Of a stretch of 64,000 nucleotides of DNA, positions 10,997 through 21,069 are shown in pieces. The position numbers and the translations under genes were made by a program. Position 1 is the stretch's first letter. Every line of letters begins with the position of its first letter. The notes beneath the pieces were generated by a model. It was not told where the DNA came from. It worked only from the letters and a program-made list of their open reading frames with translations, and searched no databases. Origin of the DNA: Alopecurus myosuroides (lineage: Eukaryota > Streptophyta > Magnoliopsida > Poales > Poaceae); the NCBI GenBank assembly GCA_028641055.1, contig CM054060.1, positions 240,278,833 through 240,342,832 on the forward strand, written 5' to 3'.

Positions 10997-11424
10997 CTCA
11001 CAGGTGTTCTGCCGAACACGTTGCAGGCAGGAGAGGAGGAAGGAGAATCAAGGGCGAGCACGTCCCCTCGGCGCAGCAGTGAGGCCGAGGAGGGGTAGGG
11101 GCGTGTCGCCGCGGGGGAGGAGGAGGAGGGAGACGCGGGCGAGGGCGAGGGCAGCAGGCGTGGCGTTGATCGCCGGAGAGTGGCCGGTGTCGATGGAGCC
11201 GCAGGGGAGGTTGGGCGCAAACACAGAGAGGGAGAGAGCCGGTGTGGAGGGAGTGGAGGGGAGGTAGCGAGAGTGGAGAGGGCGCTGCTGCTGCGCGGTG
11301 GTCGCCGGAGAAGAAGGGGCTCGCCGGAGACGAAGGGGAACCGTGCGCGCGCGTGTGTGTGTACTAGAAGTGAAAAACGGCTAAGTCCCGCGCTGGCCCC
11401 TGTGTAGCTCTCTGTGGGGCTTAC
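10997..11424 (-). promoter_or_regulatory. GC-rich putative promoter/first exon of TNPA-like gene
   Basis: This block of about 420 bp is strikingly GC- and CpG-rich inside an AT-rich region. On the minus strand it is rich in CTCC/CTCTCC tracts, as in plant 5' leaders, and ends in a strong splice donor at 10997. It is bounded upstream by the palindrome at 11425-11538. An open frame runs across it, but composition (Ser/Pro/Arg low complexity) argues against a real protein. Promoter or exon status is inferred. Confidence 0.4.
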
Positions 11425-11538
11425 CGCTGGCGAACTTGGCTGTTGGTTCGCCAGCGCTACGTTACCGCTGGCGAACAAATTGCTTTGTTCGCCAGCGGTA
11501 ACGTAGCGCTGGCGAACCAACAGCCAAGTTCGCCAGCG
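11425..11538. repeat. 114-bp palindrome made of CACTA subterminal repeats
   Basis: Arms 11425-11479 and 11484-11538 are perfect 55-nt inverted repeats around a TTGC loop. Each arm contains three copies of the CTGGCGAAC/GTTCGCCAG motif that otherwise occurs at the element's two ends. Pairing continues outward after one mismatch at 11424/11539. It lies immediately upstream (minus-strand sense) of the GC-rich putative first exon. It could be a TNPA-binding promoter module, a relic terminus or a hairpin source of small RNA; none is proven. Confidence 0.9.
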
Positions 11539-11640
11539 CTACTTTTTTATTTATTTTTCTTTATTTTTATTTGGAATGATTTACTTTATTAATTTTTCTT
11601 GAGAAACATTACTGCGTTATTTTTATTTATTTCTTTGAAT

Positions 11641-11925
11641 TTTGTTTTCTTTATTTATTTAAATTATTCAAATACATTTCATTTATAATAATTCAAACAC
11701 ATTACAAATTAATTTCAAACAAATTACAAATAATAATGTTTTATTTTGTTTTCTTTATTTGTTTAAATTATTCAAATACATTTCATTTATAATAATTCAA
11801 ACACATTACAAATTAATTTCAAACAAATTACAAATAATAATGTTTTATTTTGTTTTCTTTATTTGTTTAAATTATTCAAATACATTTCATTTATAATAAT
11901 TCAAACACATTACAAATTAATTTGG
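11641..11925. repeat. 104-bp AT-rich tandem repeat, about 2.7 units
   Basis: Units begin TTTGTTTTCTTTATTT at 11641, 11745 and 11849 (period 104) and contain AAATTATTCAAATACATTTC and ATTCAAACACATTACAAATT. Units are almost identical, indicating recent expansion. It sits between the palindrome and the 3' end of TNP2. Confidence 0.9.
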
Positions 11926-12119
11926 TTTTAGTTGTTTTCCATTATTTTCCTTCATTTTTCTATTTGGTTTCCTTTATGTTTCAAATAATATAATTCCACA
12001 CATTTGAAATAAAGAACAATGTACATTAAATTTATAATAAGTGCATATCAGACCAGTTGATCCATGCATATACATAGTTTCGTCGCATACAATTGGCAGA
12101 AAAATATATACATAGTTTC

Positions 12120-15100
12120 TCATCGGTGTTTGATTTTTTTGCCTTTTTTGGTCGCAGTTGCATAATTTAACCCCACATTATGACTTCTTCTTCTGGATGG
12201 AAGACCATGCCTAGGTAGCGTAGTTCTGCTTCTTCTTGTTGTGTATGTTGCATGACTATCATCATCATCTTCTTGATCATCGTCAATATTTGGGTCGCCG
12301 AACGTGTCGAACTCGTCCTCGTCAACGACTCCATCCATTCCGATGATATTTCTTTTCCCTCTCCTCACGACAACACGGCTAGGCCTTGCGGGGTCTGTTA
12401 TGAAGAAGCATTGGGACACATGCTTAGCCAATACCCATGGCTCATTTTGCGCTGTGACATTCGCGCTTGATGAGGTTCCGGCTTCGGGAATAACCATGGT
12501 TGTAAAGTATTGGTCTTCTTTTCTGACGGTCGACATCCTAGCCCATCTGACGCGGAACATAGGCACCTTCTCTCCAGAGTAGTTAAGCTCCCATATCTCC
12601 TCGATCCTTCCGTAGTATCTTAACTTTTTGTCACCGGTGTAGGATTCCATCGTTACCCCTGAGTTTTGATAATCGGAAGTTTTGTCTTTCTCCTCTGTGT
12701 AGAAAGTGAACCCGTTGGTATCATATGCTTGAAACGTCGCTAGGTTGGGAGCTGGGCCATGTGCCAAGGCGTACAATAGTTTATTTTTCGCACAATCCCT
12801 TGGCGGTGGATTAGCGACGATCACATCTTTAAACCAACGCAAGAAAGTGGAGTTATGCTCTCTGATTATTTCTCCTTCGGTCCTCCGCTTGCCTTGTTCA
12901 CTGTACTTTTTCATAATCAAGCTCTTGTGTTTTTCCACCCAAGTATCGACCATGTCAATATGTTGGAGAGCTACTAAGTTTGCCATGTTAAAGTCGGTGC
13001 ATCGACAAGCCCGATCCACATGCACTTCTCTACGTCCATTTTTGTGACCTACTCCATCGAGCTTGCCAATGTGCTTGTTTCTGGGCAGACCAACTGGGTC
13101 CTCCACGTCCATATGATTCGTGCAGAAAGAGATGCACTCTTCGGTGAGAAAGCCCTGAACGATGCTTCCGTCCGGACGAGCTCTGTTGCGAACATATCCT
13201 TTGATGACCCCATTCATCCTTTCAAACGACATCATGTTGTGCAGGAACAACGGCCCGAGATGGATGATATCGTCCACGATATGGACCAACAGATGAACAC
13301 ATATGTCAAAGAATGATGGTGGAAAGTACATCTCAAGCTCGCATAGTATCACGACAATCTCTTCCTGCAGCCTTGAGATCTGCTTCCCCGTGATCGATTT
13401 TCTAGATATAACGTCGAAGAAGTTACAGAGGCCAAACAGGGTTTCCCGGACGTGTTTGTCCATTATTCCGCGGATCGCAACCGGAAGTATCTGCGTCATC
13501 ATCACGTAACAGTCATGAGACTTCATCCCGCTAAACTTTGTTTCTGCGCGTCGAGGAATCTGCTTATTAGCCCTGAGTAACCGCTAGGGACTTTGACTCC
13601 GAGAAGGCACATCATCAATTTTGTGATCTCGTCCGGACTAAGAGTGAAGCAGGAGGGGGGGCAGTAATAGTCATTCCTCTTAATAACCCTTTTGGCCTTG
13701 CGACCATCCGTCTCCTCATCACACGATTGATCGCCGTCGTCATCATCCGGGCGTCCCCCCTGAAGATCTACCCTAATACCAAAATATTTCAGGTCGTTTC
13801 TTGCTTTCACCCCGTCTTTGGTCCTCTCCGGCATGTTGAGCAGCGTGCCAAACAAACTTTCAAACACATTCTTCGTGATATGCATCAGATCAAGGCAGTG
13901 AGGCGTATCGAGAATGGGCCAGTATGGCAAGTCCCAAAACACCGACCTCGTCTTCCATACATCCAGAAGCGGTTTTGGCGCCTTTTGCTTCTTTCCTGGC
14001 TCTGGGCATTCCTTCCAATCATTCAGCAAATTGTAGATTTCTTCGCCGCACCTCTTACGTGGAGGTCCACGGAGCTCATCCTCACCGTTAAAAAGGTCTC
14101 CTCGCCTTTTCCACGGGTCTTTGTTGGGTAGCCACCTTCGATGGCCAACGAAAACTGTTTTCGAAGACCCAGGATCTTTCGGAAGTTGCATAAACGTGGG
14201 GTCATCCATGCACCTCACGCAACCGTTATGTCCGTGGCACACCTGGCCCGCCACATATCCGTAGCCGAGTAGGTCGTGAACCGTACAGAGTAAGACAGCT
14301 CTCATTGGGAAATATTGTTCACCGAAGGCGTCCCATGTGTTCACCCCTTCCTCGGCCCATAGCGTGTCCAGCTCATCTTTAAGCAGCTTCAGGTATAGAT
14401 TGATGTCGTTGCCTGGTTGTTTCGGCCCTTGAATTAGCATACTCATGTGAATATACTTCCTCTTCATGCACAACCAGGGAGGGATGTTGTACATCCATAC
14501 AAACACGGGCCAGGTGCTATGGGTGCTGCTCTGGTTGCCAAACGGATTGAGTCCGTCGGTGCTCACACCCAACCTGATGTTCCTTGCCTCCGCCCCGATC
14601 GTTGGATATTCACAGTCAATTGCTTTCCATTGACTTGCATCTGAAGGATGTGTCAGAATTACTTTTTCACTCCGATTTGGATCTTTCAAAACTTTATTCC
14701 TCCTTTTCGCGTGCCAGCGCATGAGCTCTGCTTCCTTGCGGTCCGCGAAATACCGTTGCAGACGGGGAATGAGCGGAAAGTACCACACAACTTTCCGAGG
14801 AGCTTTCTTCTTCCCTTTCTTGTATCGAGCGGCGCTGCAAACTGGACAAATGGTTTTGTTTGCGTCCTCTTTCCGATAAATGTAGCAATCGTTGATGCAC
14901 ACATGGTATTTTTCGTGAGGTAAATCAAAGGGGCACAAGACTTTCTTGGCCTCTTCGCAACTTTTAGGACAGGTGTTGCCCTCTGGAAGGACATCGTGCC
15001 AGTATTGCAGGCTTGCATCGACGCTTATGTCGCTCCATTTGTATCTCGCCTTCATCTGTAGAACATCGAGGGCCACTCTCAGGCGGGACTCTCCCGGACC

Positions 15101-15637
15101 GCAGCCTGCATACAACGGTGTCTTCGAGTCTATCTCTAGTTGCGCCAGCTTCGATTGCTCTCTAGCAGCAGATATCGAGTTAGTCGTCTTTCTCAAAAGC
15201 AGTTCTTTCAGATGAGGGTCACGCACAACTTCCGTTAGGGGTGTCCCTGTGTCCTTGTGATCTTCTTCCACGTCTTGTTCAACATCTTCTCCATGATCAT
15301 GTGCGGGGTCATGAGGCTGATCTTGGTCCTGCTGTAGTTGGTCCTGCTGTAGTTCTAGTCGATCGTTGCTATTGTCCTGTTGCACATCATTTCCTACCGC
15401 CGCCGCCCCATGGACTTCATCATCTTCATCATCACTTACCCACTGACTGTTATACCCATCCATGAAACCATACCTTAGGAGGTGACTGAGCAAGTCTCCG
15501 GTAAAGGGATTGAGCAAGCCCCCTAGTTTGCACTTTCGACATGGACATCGTATCTCCTTGCGCCCATTTTGTAACATGTCTTCTGTCGCGTGTCTCAAGT
15601 AACTATTCACGACACGTTCACTCTTAACGACCACCAT
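12120..15637 (-). pseudogene. TNP2-type CACTA transposase (one frameshift)
   Basis: The ATG chosen at 15637 precedes a transposase-associated domain (CPCRKCKLGG zinc motif, LLRYGFMDGY). The Transposase_21 (PF02992) core follows, with STDGLNPFG, VHDLLGYGYVAGQVCHGH, CVRC and NVFESLFGTLL, which hold acidic residues in the order expected for a DDE catalytic core. After 13526 come DUF4218-like (SHDCYVMMTQILPVAIRG, FERMNGVIKGYVRN) and DUF4216-like (FRVRWARM, VIPEAG) regions and a basic tail. The frame breaks between 13523 and 13537: the first part ends in TGA while the ATGA overlap begins the next frame, and family proteins read SGMKSHDC through this point, implying loss of one T. Upstream exons cannot be excluded. 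The product would cut and join the element's ends. Confidence 0.85.
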
Positions 15638-15721
15638 TATATGTCGCCTCCACGAGAGCGCGCCGATATAATTAATATTAGAACCAAACATAATATATAT
15701 ATATATTTCGATATTCACGAA

Positions 15722-15955
15722 AAAAATCGGCATGACCTTCCTACAAATTGGAGGTTAGAGGAGTGCCAAACTTTGCCGAGACGGAAATGAATCAACATTC
15801 CGGCAAAGTGGCAACTCATTTTCATATCAAAAATTTCACTTCATGTCGTATTCACGAAAAAATTCGGTATGACCTTCCTACAAATAGGAGGTTATTAGGG
15901 AGTGCCAAACTATGCCGAGACGGAAATAAATCAACATTCCGGCGATAGTTGGCTA
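15722..15955. repeat. Leader repeat copies 2 and 3 (137-bp period)
   Basis: GACCTTCCTACAAAT and GCCGAGACGGAAAT-AATCAACATTCCGG motifs occur twice with period 137, just upstream of the TNP2 start at 15637. They are homologous to 8503-8597 upstream of the other CACTA gene. The repeated position 5' of both genes suggests a shared promoter or leader segment. Confidence 0.75.
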
Positions 15956-16412
15956 CTCAATTTCATTCCACAACAAATTGCGCACACATGCATGTATCGT
16001 CTCCATCACACGACCATTGTTGAATCCGGTGAAATTTCACACATATTGCATATCGCGTGTATCCGGACAAAATTTATATACAAACTCGTTTAATTATATA
16101 TTATCATTCATCCCACCTCAAATGAATAGATGGCTACACGATGATATCCGGAGAATTTTGGAGCTTTGGAGAGAAAGGGGGTAATTCTAGATCTAGATGG
16201 CTAGGGAGGGAAAATTTGGGGTAGAAATGGTGTTAGGAGGGAGATAAACATATATATACCAACTAAAATAAATTTATTTGGTTCAAAATAGAGTAGGAGG
16301 GTGGAGAAATTGGCATAATTTTGAGCTAGAGAGAGAAGAGGGGACAAGGTGAAGAAGGGAGAGTGGAGGGGAAAGTGGGTGGTGGGGGCCACTTATGGCT
16401 AGATCTGCGGAA

Positions 16413-16753
16413 TACCGCTGGCGAACAGGTGTTGTTGTTCGCCAGCGCTAAAATGCGTTCTGGGCCCACATATTAGCGTTGGCGAACAGCAGCACCTGTT
16501 AGCCAGCGGTGGTGAGCGTAGCGCTGGCGAACACTTTTCCATGTTCGCCAGCGGTAATATAGGGCAGCGGCTGTAGCGCGCGCAGGTGGGGCCCGGCCAT
16601 AGCGCTGGCGAACAAGAGTGGTGGTTCGCCAGCGGTAGTATTAATAGCGCTGGCGAACAGATATTTCTGTTCGCCAGTGCTGTTAGCGCTGGGCAACAGA
16701 AATTCTTGTTGGCCAGCAGTATGCTGGTGGCTATAAGCCATTCCCTACTAGTG
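16413..16753. repeat. CACTA right terminus with subterminal repeats
   Basis: Head-to-head TAGCGCTGGCGAAC and GTTCGCCAGCGGTA copies fill 16413-16720, then the terminal CATTCCCTACTAGTG. Both CACTA genes read leftward, so this is the promoter-proximal (5') end of the element. Confidence 0.85.
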
Positions 16754-16756
16754 ACA

Positions 16757-16877
16757 GCCTACACACGGGAGGTTGCACGACACCGGAAGCAGTAGTAGCA
16801 CAAGGCATGACATGCCGCCTGTCTCAAAGGCGATCAGCGCTTAGCTAGCTAAAGCTCCATGACCAAAGCTGGCTGCC
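16757..16877. repeat. ~186-bp tandem repeat, right part of interrupted array
   Basis: GCCTAC, GAGGTTGCACGACACC and then GTCTCAAAGGCGAT continue the repeat unit interrupted at 3974. Similarity to the array stops near 16877, inside the third unit. Confidence 0.8.
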
Positions 16878-18095
16878 TTCTGTATTTTAAAAATTCATAA
16901 ATCATAATTAAAAGAAAAAAAAATGAAAAATCAAGGATGTTCGAAATGATGGCAATTTATAATATTTTGTATTTTGAGCTGCACAAAATTGAAAAATATA
17001 GATTTTTTACTATAGTGTCTCAAAGCTCCAAAAAATTTAAGATTTTAACATTTTTCGTATAGCCCATATTACAAAAAAAGAACCGCGTTATGATTTGGCA
17101 TGTTTATAGGCTACATCGTGGAATATATCCAAAATTGTATTCAATTTTTCAAAAGTAATAAATATTTTTTTGTGAATGGAGTAGAGGAGAAAACATGATT
17201 TTCTGATTCTTCTATTCTATTATGATTTGCACAAACTTTTGCTAGGAGTTGAGACTGTGCATGACTCCTCTGGCGGTGGCGTTCAACCTTTAGCCTTCAA
17301 ACGTTCGAAAAGGGACCATATGTATAAAAAGAGTATCTGCTACAAGAAACAAAACACGATAAACATAATGATCGTCTCACTGAGTATGCGTAATAAGTGA
17401 GAGAGGCGGCAACAACATGCGGATTGCCTACATCAAATCCAACCGACGTCATCTTCTCATGTCCCTCCTCCTGCGGTTTTGGCCATTAGCATTATTAAAC
17501 TTATATGTGCTGCACATTCCACGCGTAGGCACGATATATGCATGCATGTGCAATGCTTAATCATCCGTAGATATTCATTTTTCTCAGGGTTGGGAAGTAT
17601 ACTTAGAACATTACTACTGACAAAGAAGCTCTTTTCACGGTTAGTTTGTTATTAAGTGAAAACAAGTAATCTCAACATTTTGAATGAACAGTATATCATC
17701 CCCAAGGATATGTACTTCATATACATGTAATGCATCAACGACTTTAGACATGTATTGGTTAAAATCTATAATTATACGATAATGTATTTTATATCTCATA
17801 TATAGGACATGCTAAGATATTTCATATGTGTTGATTAATGGATAGTCAAATTAATCGAAATCCAAACAATGATAAAAAAATTAAGATAATTGGTTTCTAG
17901 AAAGTAAAAAACCACTATGGAACTATACATTTAAGCCAGATAATCACGTCTAAAGTAAATGATTTAATTTCGTCTCTTAACTAACCAAAAAGAATGTTAC
18001 ACATTGCTAAAGTTTATTTTTAAAAAAATTAAATGTTTGCTGATACATTTCTAACTATAGCAAATTTCACACGAGAACTATTCTTTTTTCACAGA
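16878..18095. other. AT-rich DNA without recognisable genes
   Basis: No ORF with a recognisable domain is present. The stretch probably includes the body of the Helitron-like element whose 3' end is at 18129, but its 5' TC terminus could not be located. Confidence 0.4.
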
Positions 18096-18097
18096 AC

Positions 18098-18129
18098 TAG
18101 CCCGTGCAGTTGCACGCGTTAATGACTAG
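18098..18129 (+). mobile_element. Helitron-like 3' terminus
   Basis: A hairpin (CGTGCA, loop GT, TGCACG at about 18102-18115) is followed by GCGTTAATGA and CTAG at 18126-18129, then T. Hairpin, short spacer, CTRR and a flanking T is the Helitron 3' signature. No matching TC start or Rep/helicase coding sequence was found upstream, so it may be a small non-autonomous element. Confidence 0.45.
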
Positions 18130-18792
18130 TGAATAAAATCGGGATAATGGGTCGGCAGGTTGGAAATGCTCTAACCAAACATGTTTCAGGTAACCACAAG
18201 CTTAGCAAACCAGATCGTCGTGGTCTGGTCTCCAATTTCAACATTTCCCGGCTAACTTTCGGTTCCCCATTTCACACATTCGCGGGTGGCCTTTCCAGCG
18301 GTGGTGCGCCGGGCCGGCTCCCTCGCCACGACGCCGCGGGCGTGCACGAATTTGCTCAGTGCCTGGCGCCACGAGCGTAGTTCCTAGTAGTGGAGAGCGC
18401 AGACGCGCCTACCAACAACGGCACCCGTGAGTGATCCGTCCCCACGACAGCTATGGCGGAAAAGCTAGGACTAATCATACTCAACGGCTACCAACCGCTC
18501 TCACCGTCTCGACACGAGCAGGCATTACTACAGTTCATCGCCGGTTAATCTTAACAGAGTCAGCCTGCGCCGTGCAACGGTGGATCGCCGGCCGAGATCG
18601 CAAACCCGCACCCACCAGTCCTTGCACCACGCGACATTCCGTGCTGCCAACTCCAGCACTCCAGATTGTCTGATGGGGGGCCATACATAGCCGCACTGGC
18701 TGGTCTGCTCTGCACTTTGGACACTAGTAGTGCTCGTCTCAGAGTCTTCCTCCACCCTCTGTTCATCGCACACGCGCATTTGGAACAAGAAC

Positions 18793-19738
18793 ATGGCGAC
18801 GAGGAGGCCCTTCAGGGTCGCCGAGCTGGCGCTGAGGGTGTGCGTGATTCCCCTCGCCCTGGCCTCCCTCTGGCGGATGGCCACCAACAAGCAAGCCGAT
18901 GACACCTACGGCGACATCAGCTTCTCCAACCTCTCCGGCTTCAAGTGAGCATGCACAGCCTTGCTTAATTTCTTCCGGAATCCTGCTCGTGAATTCATTA
19001 TTTGTTTTGTTTAATTTACTAAACCTTGTTTCAAGAACCATAGTGAACTAGCACCAAGATTAGTTATTTCCCTTCCCATTCGAGTTTCGATTGGCTGCTT
19101 TCAGTTTCCGGAAATGATATGACCCGAAATTCTACTACTGCTAGAACCTGTTAAATTCGCTGGGTTCCCTATTCAATCCACTGGTTACCAGTTACCACAT
19201 AAAAAAGAGATCATTAATTTTCCTTCTTTCAGGTATTTGGTTTTCATCAACGCGATTACAGCCGCTTACTCGCTGGTCTCCATCTTGCTGTCATCCCTCA
19301 AGTCTCTCGCTCCCTACGATTGGCTGGTTTTCGTCCTAGATCAGGTGCGGTCGACCAATCATTCATCTTTTTCTTCTATTTTCCCTTTTGGAGTCGTCTA
19401 CACTCTGTACGTACAGTGTGAACTACTGTATAGTGGTAACGAAAGCTTGGGCCGGTGTATGCGTGCAGGCGGCTGCGTACCTGCTTTTGACGTCGTGCTC
19501 GGCGGCGGCGGAGGTGGTGTACCTGGCGCGGGAGGGCGACCGGGAGGTGTCGTGGGGCGAGGTGTGCTCCTACTTCGGCCGCTTCTGCGGCAGGGCCACC
19601 GTGTCCGTGGCGCTGCAGGTCGCCGCGCTGCTCTGCTTCGTCGCGCTCTCCCTCGTCTCCGCCTTCAGGGTCTTCAGCAAGTTCGACGCCCCCGGCGCTG
19701 ATGCCGGCACCAAGCAGGCAGACGAGCAAGGGAAGTAG
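18793..19738 (+). CDS. CASP-like protein (CASPL2 type), three exons
   Basis: Exons are 18793-18944, 19233-19344 and 19469-19738, with GT-AG introns of 288 and 124 bp, encoding 177 residues. The product has the four-helix DUF588/MARVEL layout of CASP-like proteins. TM1 (about 12-30) carries the conserved Arg of LALRVCV, TM2 is about 52-72, TM3 (about 80-105) carries the conserved Asp of FVLDQ (D87), and TM4 is about 133-157. N- and C-termini are short and cytosolic-like. The size matches the family. It looks closest to grass CASPL2D proteins by eye (first-loop pattern [17 protein letters not shown]). CASP-like proteins are plasma-membrane proteins that can organise membrane and wall domains; the specific role here is unknown. 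The ORF is intact, and LINE A begins 260 bp after the stop. Confidence 0.92.
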
Positions 19739-20128
19739 ATGATGATCCATGAAGAACAGTCACACTCATATTTGGGCGTTGCACACTGATGACGACGTGT
19801 TCTCGGTTTTTTTCTTCCTCATGTTAAGGACGTGTGAAATGCTGTGAAACGATTTAGAAAATCTCTGGTCACGTACCAAGGTAACATGCACTGTCCAACT
19901 CTTGTGTAGTATACATGTCATGTCAACTACTGCAACAGTATAATGTAAACAGGAACTGTGCTCTCACGATAGCAGCATGTGCAGCAACATCAGAACAGGA
20001 TGAGGTTCATTTGGGTTTTTTTCTCCGGAAAACTAGGAGCCCTCCGTTTAGGCGACTAGGGTTTTCGAGGAGAAACGGCGGCGCACGTCCGATCCTCGTC
20101 GGCGGGGCGCGATCGGAGCGGGGATCAG

Positions 20129-21069
20129 ATGGCACCATCTGGTTCCGGCAAGGAGCGGGAAGGGGCCCTGTCCCCTAGATCGGCAAGGTTGGAAGAGGCC
20201 ATGAGCAAGCTAGGACGCACGGAGGAAGAGCGATCAAGGAGAAGTGGGCAATCGCCGGTAAAGTGTTGTACCGTAACACGTTCCATATACAGACAATTTC
20301 TAGTGCCCTACGTCCAGTTAGGGGAAACCCGAGGGGATTGGTTTTCAGACCGGCTGGGGTAAACATGTTCGTGGCGGAGTTCGAGAGCAAGCGTGATCGC
20401 GATCGCATGGCACGTTAGCAGACATGCAGTAATACTTGCAGAGTTTGATGAATGTGTGCAGTCGTCAAAGTTGAAATTTGATAAGCTGCAGGTCTGGGCA
20501 AGGGTGTTAAACTTGTCATTTAATCTGAGAGAGGATTTATGGGCTAAGAGAGTTGTTGCGCTCCTAAAGTCAGCTTGGTGCAGATTGACCCCGTGGGTGG
20601 GTATCTGCGAACTAGAGTGACCATCGATGTGCAAAAGCCTCTCAGGAGATGGGTTCTGATAGATTCGGAAGGAAGGAATAGCAAGGACTTGTACGATGTG
20701 CAGTACGAACACATCCCAAACTTCTGCTTCTCCTACGGCCGCTTGGGGCATTTTGTGTGGTTTGTCCGACCCCAGGAGAACGTAATGAAAAGGGTGGGCT
20801 CCTGACGATTGGAAAAAGTCTGTGTCTGGTGAGAGCTCGTCGAAGGAGCAACATTCATCGCAAAATAGCAAGAAAGATGCTTCTGTCTCGCACTCTACGA
20901 CAGACAAGAATCCAGAGGTGACCTTCCCACTGAAGAAAAATGCAAACCAGAATAAGAGAAAGGGAGGACCTCAGAAGACTGTTGTTTATAGGCAGGTTAC
21001 CTACCCCATGTTGACCAACACCGGGAAGCCCCCTGGAGAGAATTTGGCTATTGTGTTGCATGAGGGGAA
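20129..21069 (+). pseudogene. LINE A ORF1 (DUF4283/zinc-knuckle type), degenerate
   Basis: A 5' UTR-like GC-rich stretch precedes fragments of a LINE ORF1 in several frames. The clearest piece (20575-20805) reads DVQKPLRRWVLIDS, YDVQYEHIPNFCF and GRLGH, the region just before and within the CCHC knuckle. The second Cys of the knuckle is replaced (CFSY) and the frame soon breaks. A Lys/Ser-rich tail follows to 21069, where LINE B is inserted. The tail resumes in frame at 24165 (NKGEEEERG) and leads toward the endonuclease start at 24280. Confidence 0.7.

Larger units (their letters stand above)
3975..16753 (-). mobile_element. Complete CACTA (En/Spm) transposon, 12,779 bp
   Basis: The element begins CACTAGTAGGAAATAGG at 3975 and ends with the inverted match (CATTCCCTACTAGTG) at 16753. 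It is flanked on both sides by ACA (3972-3974 and 16754-16756), the 3-bp target duplication expected for CACTA elements. Subterminal repeats built on TACCGCTGGCGAAC and its complement fill both ends. Two minus-strand genes follow the family plan: TNP2-type transposase (12120-15637) and a TNPA-like DNA-binding protein fused to an Ulp1-like domain (4971-8368). It resembles Triticeae Caspar-type elements, though I cannot assign a named family without a search. TNP2 has one frameshift, so the copy is near-autonomous but probably not autonomous. Confidence 0.93.

Noticed and set aside
10993..11520. 175-codon minus-strand ORF
   Set aside because: Ser/Pro-rich translation of a CT-rich GC island and of the palindrome; better explained as promoter or first exon with a donor at 10997.
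11421..11542. A smaller CACTA element nested at this place
   Set aside because: No CACTA terminus or 3-bp duplication flanks the repeat cluster; only the subterminal motif is present.
16757..16877. Helitron 5' end where the third tandem-repeat unit stops at 16877
   Set aside because: The break lacks the required preceding A, and DNA after 18129 does not resume the repeat unit, so the two ends cannot belong to one insertion there.
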